Source of the DNA: JAGLQA01 sp023135565
GTDB lineage: Bacteria > Acidobacteriota > Aminicenantia > UBA2199
Length of the DNA: 18,996 nt
Reading direction: 5' to 3'
NCBI GenBank assembly: GCA_030639305.1
Contig: DAOWCY010000140.1
Coordinates: 1 to 18,996, forward strand
The translations under genes were made by a program, and so were the position numbers. Of the stretch, positions 16,100 to 18,996 are shown one piece after another (positions within the stretch are counted from its first letter, which is position 1; each line of letters opens with the position of its first letter). Under the pieces are notes generated by a model. That model made no database searches, was not told the origin of the DNA, and was given only the letters and a program-made list of their open reading frames with translations.

Positions 16100-16376
16100 A
16101 TTCCATTGGAGCACCGTCAGGGGGCCACAAAAATTTCCCGGCTTTGTCGAATTTCAATACCTTTTTTTCATCCAGCACATATATATTCCCGTCTTTATCT
16201 ACATCCAAAGTCCTGATAAAGAAAAAATTCTGGTGCGGGTTGTCGTCCGAATCTTCGATTATCAAATCCTTTTGCAGCGTGATTTTGAGTTTTTCTTTCT
16301 GTTTCACAGCGCCGCACCCCATCAATAACACTACGATTGTAAGAGCAAGAATCTTGACTAACATTTTTTTATGCAT
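16083..16376 (-). pseudogene. Truncated beta-propeller lipoprotein, cassette B
   Basis: Only 97 residues remain. The signal peptide is good (hydrophobic 6-19, lipobox LLMGC with C21). The start of the mature part matches the full-length propeller: VDKDGNIYVLD against IDKQGNIYVLD, then KFDKAGKFLW against KFDKWGNFLW. It then breaks off into PPDGAPMEFDKKK and a stop, within the first blade or two. The missing part is not found in other frames; only 45 bases separate the stop from the next peptide gene, so a deletion rather than a frameshift removed it. The gene still overlaps its maturase by 8 bases like its partner. A short secreted product remains possible, but a propeller cannot form. Confidence 0.75.
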
Positions 16377-17706
16377 TTCGTTTTCCTACCAGATGCTCAT
16401 GTTTATAGGCAAGAATTCCCAACATATCAGACAAATTATCTTTCCAATATGAACACCTATTTTTGCCTTTCATCGCAGTTACCACGCATCCTCCATTACA
16501 TAAAGGGAGAAATTTACATTCCCGGCACTCTTCGTTATCTTTCGGATCCCAGTTCACCCACTTTAATAATTTTTTGTTTATTATTTCCGGCTTCGACACG
16601 TGGAACACTGCTTCCTCTTTTTCACCGATTACTTCCCAACATTTATAAACATAGCCATCGGAAGCGATTACAAAGGTATTAATATTAACCGCGCCACAGG
16701 GTAGAACAAGTGGTGAGGGATATGGGCCGATCCAGCCCAACTTTTTTTCAAGGATTGCTTTACTCAAAATCTCTTTTCGTTTTTGAAAAAATTCTTTCGA
16801 CTCATAAAGTAAATTATGGTGTTTCGAGAGTGGGTCCTGTTTGCAGTCATATACTCGTCCCATATAAACGCCGATATTTTCAGTTAAATTGCTGCCTACT
16901 AAGTAGTCTAAAAACTCCTCTACCCGGTGGGAATTTTTTTTGTCAACATTTATCCTTATTATCACATTCATAAACTTTTTTGCATATGCGATATTTTCCA
17001 TGATAGTTTCAAAGGATTCCCCTTTCTCTATGTCGTACCTGCGGGAATCATGAATATCTTTGGGGCCATCTATGGTAATCTGTGCCGACCTAACTTTATA
17101 TTTTATCAGGTTGTCAACAACTTCCGGCTTTAAGTGATACCCGTTGGTAATGATGTCACTGTCATAGCCACATTTTTTCTTTTCACATAGCTTTATAAAC
17201 GACTCGGATAACCTATAGATACTATCGAGAGCTAATAACGGTTCGCCGCCATACCAGGATACAGATAATTTTCTTTTATTCGCCAGGAATAAATCAGCGA
17301 ATTTGATCAATCCGTTTTCAGTGTCTCGATTCATATAAGTCTTGTCTCTCTGCTTTTTCCATTTTTCATAGCAGTAATAACAGTTAAAATTACAATCCAT
17401 TGTCGGGGCAATAGTCAGGTTTAATAAACCATCCGCATATTTACTCTTATTATAGCCGAATGATATTCCTTCTATTTCATCTAAAGAATCGGCTGGGTAA
17501 ATGAAACCTCCTTTAAGCAATGCTTGGTGTATCTTTCTTTTCTTCTCATCGCTTAATCTTGATTTATTCTCTTCCCCGCTTTCGATTAATTTATATTCAT
17601 TAAAATGGTCATCATCTATTTTAGCTAAAGAACAGCTAATACCGTTAAATGCGATCCTTTCTCCGTCAGATGTATGTGCAAAAAAATTATATTTAGATAC
17701 TTTCAT
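16369..17706 (-). CDS. Radical SAM/SPASM peptide maturase, cassette B
   Basis: A 445-residue paralogue of the cassette A enzyme. The three cluster cysteines in DCNFNCYYCYE are at the same positions (C105, C109, C112), followed by WYGGEPLLALDS and IITNGYH. The SPASM pattern is complete: CGAVNIN, YVYKCWE, then CRECKFLPLCNGGC and a last Cys in KNRCSYW. The two enzymes share long identical blocks (for example AKIDD and ISFGYNK) but differ throughout, so the duplication is not recent. A GAGG site lies 7 bases before ATG, right next to a hairpin at 17720-17744. The Cys peptide upstream (17801-17953) is the expected substrate. Whether the two enzymes accept each other's peptide is open. Confidence 0.92.
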   Translation of the reverse strand: MKVSKYNFFAHTSDGERIAFNGISCSLAKIDDDHFNEYKLIESGEENKSRLSDEKKRKIHQALLKGGFIYPADSLDEIEGISFGYNKSKYADGLLNLTIAPTMDCNFNCYYCYEKWKKQRDKTYMNRDTENGLIKFADLFLANKRKLSVSWYGGEPLLALDSIYRLSESFIKLCEKKKCGYDSDIITNGYHLKPEVVDNLIKYKVRSAQITIDGPKDIHDSRRYDIEKGESFETIMENIAYAKKFMNVIIRINVDKKNSHRVEEFLDYLVGSNLTENIGVYMGRVYDCKQDPLSKHHNLLYESKEFFQKRKEILSKAILEKKLGWIGPYPSPLVLPCGAVNINTFVIASDGYVYKCWEVIGEKEEAVFHVSKPEIINKKLLKWVNWDPKDNEECRECKFLPLCNGGCVVTAMKGKNRCSYWKDNLSDMLGILAYKHEHLVGKRNA

Positions 17707-17719
17707 TATATTTCCTCAT

Positions 17720-17744
17720 ACCATTTGCACTATTGATAAATGGT
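17720..17744 (-). promoter_or_regulatory. Hairpin between precursor and maturase genes
   Basis: A 7-bp stem (ACCATTT with AAATGGT) and an 11-base loop stand in the 94-base gap between the Cys peptide and its maturase, ending three bases before the GAGG site. Such stem-loops often lower read-through or protect the upstream message, so that more precursor than enzyme is made; that role is inference. No equally clear hairpin is seen in cassette A. Confidence 0.45.
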
Positions 17745-17800
17745 GTGGCCTTTGTCAGAATTTTATGATTGTTCTTTTTTTCCCCTATAATTTTTTCTGC

Positions 17801-17953
17801 TTATTCAAGGGGTGGTTCGCCCTTTTTTAAATCTTTATAGGTTGAACAGCCCAAACCATCACATGATACATTGCAGCATGTCAAACCGACACATGCAAAC
17901 AGTTCAATTCCTAATAAACCAAAAAAGTCCATCGGCTCTACGAGATAATCCAT
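17801..17953 (-). CDS. Cys-rich RiPP precursor candidate, cassette B (50 residues)
   Basis: The start at ATG 17953 is fixed by AAGGAGG 7 bases upstream (the frame is open further, but without a ribosome site). The peptide begins MDYLVEPMDFFGLLGIELFA and has five cysteines (C21, C26, C27, C31, C36), ending in a charged tail, KDLKKGEPPLE. It shares the EPxDF leader, CVxLT, and the C-x3-C-x4-C-S core with the peptide at 15891-16037; the extra Cys (C26) and a one-residue deletion are the main core differences. It is followed by a SPASM maturase. The core plan is compatible with thioether (sactipeptide/ranthipeptide-like) modification. No GG motif is present. Confidence 0.82.
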   Translation of the reverse strand: MDYLVEPMDFFGLLGIELFACVGLTCCNVSCDGLGCSTYKDLKKGEPPLE

Positions 17954-17983
17954 GATTAACCTCCTTGTGTTATTCAAAATAAA

Positions 17984-18012
17984 GCTATAACACAAACATA
18001 TTAAAATGTCAA
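17984..18012 (-). promoter_or_regulatory. Promoter of cassette B
   Basis: TTGACA (18012-18007) with 17-base spacing to TATAGC (17989-17984), about 30 bases before the peptide ATG. The -35 box equals that of cassette A; the -10 box is weaker. Confidence 0.55.
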
Positions 18013-18031
18013 GTGAAATTGGAACAATCCG

Positions 18032-18091
18032 GGGGTCAGGTCTTGCATTAACACATTTTGATAACTCAAATGTTGCAATGCAAGACTTGAC
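18032..18091. repeat. Large REP-like palindrome
   Basis: Left arm 18035-18058 and right arm 18068-18091 (24 bases each) pair at 20 positions plus one G-T, with a 9-base loop. The core is GTCTTGCATT / AATGCAAGAC, preceded by GGGGTCAG. Repeats starting GGGGTCA[AG]GTCTTG are typical of REP elements moved by Y1 (RAYT) transposases; no such transposase is in the window. It sits in the 306-base gap between the divergent peptide operons, which otherwise holds only the two promoters and no gene I can support. Confidence 0.7.
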
Positions 18092-18218
18092 ACTGTCAAC
18101 CGTAAATGGGCATTTATTAGCCTGTCCCCAAACTCTCTCACCGGCTCAATATTTAACAAAAGCACTATGCCAAATGGTAGCTTTTTGTCAAAAAATCTAA
18201 ACGATTGAAGATTTTTCT

Positions 18219-18246
18219 TTGAAAATTAGAAAATATCTGGTATAAT
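18219..18246 (+). promoter_or_regulatory. Promoter of the GG-leader peptide array
   Basis: TTGAAA (18219-18224), 16-base spacer, TATAAT (18241-18246), about 55 bases before the first precursor ATG. The -35 box equals that of the exporter promoter. Confidence 0.7.
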
Positions 18247-18285
18247 TTCATCTGGAAGACAAGTTGTTGGCTGTAAATTGTAAAC

Positions 18286-18301
18286 ATTACCAGGAGGTAA
18301 T
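18286..18301 (+). promoter_or_regulatory. Dyad enclosing the ribosome-binding site, first copy
   Basis: ATTACC-AGGA-GGTAAT puts the AGGAGG site in the loop and 3' arm of a 6-bp hairpin ending one base before the ATG. Related dyads occur before the other copies: 18507-18522 (6 bp), 18725-18736 (4 bp, GGGA loop) and 18940-18955 (6 bp, GGGA loop). Confidence 0.5.
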
Positions 18302-18302
18302 C

Positions 18303-18497
18303 ATGAAAAAAAAATTAACCAAAATATTGCTCTTAAGAAAAGAGACGATTTCAAAATTACAGGACGAAGAAAGCAGGAAAATAAAAGGAGGGTATACTGA
18401 TATTTATGATTCCTGTGTATGCAAAACCGATGAGAGTTGCTCAGCAATAGGAAATTGTTGCCCAACTACAAGAAATGAAAAATTAGGCCAGGGATAA
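18303..18497 (+). CDS. GG-leader Cys-rich peptide precursor 1 (64 residues)
   Basis: The start at 18303 follows AGGAGG; the longer frame from 18264 lacks one. The leader is Lys/Leu-rich (MKKKLTKILLLRKETISKL) and ends QDEESRKIKGG. It keeps the double-glycine pattern: L at -12, E at -8, I at -4, GG at -2/-1, as read by C39 peptidases. The core (34 residues) has CVCKTDESC and NCCP, five cysteines in C-x-C-x5-C-x5-CC spacing, and several Ser/Thr. The leader resembles the GG precursors of Bacteroidota, some of which are annotated as class I lanthipeptides; no LanB/LanC is in the window. It is the most divergent of the copies (TTRNEKLGQG tail, K instead of S before IKGG). Confidence 0.85.
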   Translation: MKKKLTKILLLRKETISKLQDEESRKIKGGYTDIYDSCVCKTDESCSAIGNCCPTTRNEKLGQG

Positions 18498-18523
18498 AAT
18501 ATAATCATTACCAGGAGGTAATC

Positions 18524-18712
18524 ATGAAAAAAAAATTAACAAAAAATTTACTCTTGAACAAAAAGACTATTTCAAAATTACAGGACGAAGAAAGCAGGTC
18601 TATTAAAGGTGGCTTAACTGTTCCTTATGATACCTGTGTATGTAAAACCGATGAAAGTTGCTCATTTCATGGCAATTGCTGCCCGCCACCGGAAAAATTA
18701 GGTCAGGGATAA
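18524..18712 (+). CDS. GG-leader Cys-rich peptide precursor 2 (62 residues)
   Basis: A tandem paralogue 26 bases after copy 1, with the same ribosome-site dyad. The leader ends EESRSIKGG; the core begins LTVPYDTCVCKTDESC and ends NCCPPPEKLGQG. Against copies 1 and 3 the leader and CVCKTDESCS are nearly fixed, while the segment between the third Cys and the CC pair differs (SFHGN). The product is probably cut after GG and exported with copies 1 and 3; its modification, if any, is unknown. Confidence 0.87.
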   Translation: MKKKLTKNLLLNKKTISKLQDEESRSIKGGLTVPYDTCVCKTDESCSFHGNCCPPPEKLGQG

Positions 18713-18739
18713 AATATAAAAAAATACCGGGAGGTAATC

Positions 18740-18928
18740 ATGAAAAAAAAATTAACCCAAAAATTACTCTTGAACAAAGAGACCATTTCAAAATTACAGG
18801 ATGAAGAAAGCAGGTCTATTAAAGGAGGATTAAGCGATATTTATGATACCTGTGTATGCAAAACCGATGAGAGTTGTTCACATGGAATTAATTGCTGCCC
18901 ACCCCCTGAAAAATTAGGTCAGAGATAA
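18740..18928 (+). CDS. GG-leader Cys-rich peptide precursor 3 (62 residues)
   Basis: The third tandem copy, 27 bases after copy 2, with a GGGAGG ribosome site. The leader is identical to copy 2 except at three positions (Q7, K8 and E14 for K, N and K). The core begins LSDIYDTCVCKTDESC, then SHGIN, CCPPPEKLGQR. The five Cys keep the same spacing as in copy 2. Confidence 0.87.
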   Translation: MKKKLTQKLLLNKETISKLQDEESRSIKGGLSDIYDTCVCKTDESCSHGINCCPPPEKLGQR

Positions 18929-18956
18929 AATATAAAAAAATTACCGGGAGGTAATC

Positions 18957-18996
18957 ATGAAAAAAAAATTAACCAAAAAATTACTCTTGAACAAAA
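18957..18996 (+). CDS. GG-leader peptide precursor 4, cut by the window end
   Basis: The ATG follows a GGGAGG site in the same ATTACC/GGTAAT dyad. The 13 visible residues (MKKKLTKKLLLNK) match the leaders of copies 2 and 3. The array therefore continues past the window, and modification or export genes may follow. Confidence 0.85.
   Translation, partial: MKKKLTKKLLLNK

Noticed and set aside
18006..18200. Open frame of 64 codons on the plus strand
   Set aside because: It runs through the REP-like palindrome and the -35 box of cassette B, has no ribosome site, and reads like non-coding sequence.
18499..18505. TATAAT before precursor copy 2 as an internal promoter
   Set aside because: No -35 element at proper distance, and copy 3 has TATAAA instead; it is the AT-rich spacer.
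18303..18996. Regular repeats that could suggest a CRISPR array
   Set aside because: The unit is about 217 bases and codes for a full peptide with a start, stop and ribosome site; it is gene duplication.

Overview
The window looks like accessory DNA from an uncultured, probably didermic (Gram-negative-type) bacterium of moderate GC content. The evidence is lipoprotein signal peptides, a HlyD-type membrane fusion protein, several phosphorelay proteins, GG-leader peptides with an LxLxKxTIxxL-like leader, and paired radical SAM/SPASM enzymes with beta-propeller lipoproteins. This style is familiar from Bacteroidota and from candidate phyla such as Aminicenantes. The phylum is an inference; no rRNA or other marker gene is present.

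Layout: (1) 31-1206, a DUF4143-type ATPase that has lost its Walker A region, probably a 5'-truncated remnant. (2) 6704 to 1408, minus strand: a C39-peptidase ABC exporter, its membrane fusion partner and a GAF/PP2C (RsbU/SpoIIE-like) phosphatase. They lie behind one consensus-like promoter that leaves almost no 5' leader. (3) 6705-7172, a non-coding stretch with a strong hairpin terminator, direct repeats and an A/T-arm hairpin. (4) 7173-13331, plus strand: a small NtrB-like histidine kinase overlapping a two-receiver LuxR-type regulator, a GC-rich 598-residue protein of unknown function, and a PAS-PAS-HisKA-HATPase-REC-HPt hybrid kinase that seems to start at an ATT codon. (5) 17953 to 13444, minus strand: two tandem copies of a three-gene cassette [Cys-rich small peptide, radical SAM/SPASM maturase, beta-propeller lipoprotein]. 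Each copy has its own TTGACA-type promoter, and the propeller of the upstream copy is cut short. (6) 18303 to the window end, plus strand and divergent from the cassettes: at least four tandem Cys-rich precursor genes with double-glycine leaders. The fourth runs off the edge.

How it may work together: regions 5 and 6 read as a RiPP (ribosomally made, post-translationally modified peptide) locus. The SPASM enzymes are expected to modify the two 48-50 residue Cys peptides encoded just upstream of them. Those peptides share a leader (M-[DE]-Y-x-x-E-P-x-D-F) and a Cys framework (C-x3-C-x4-C), lack a GG site, and were found here by reading below the usual ORF length cutoff. The GG-leader peptides are the sort of substrate cut and exported by the C39 exporter of region 2, though that gene is about 11 kb away and the pairing is inference. 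The cassette duplication and the new peptide family are the most interesting content. Palindromic REP-like elements are scattered between the genes.
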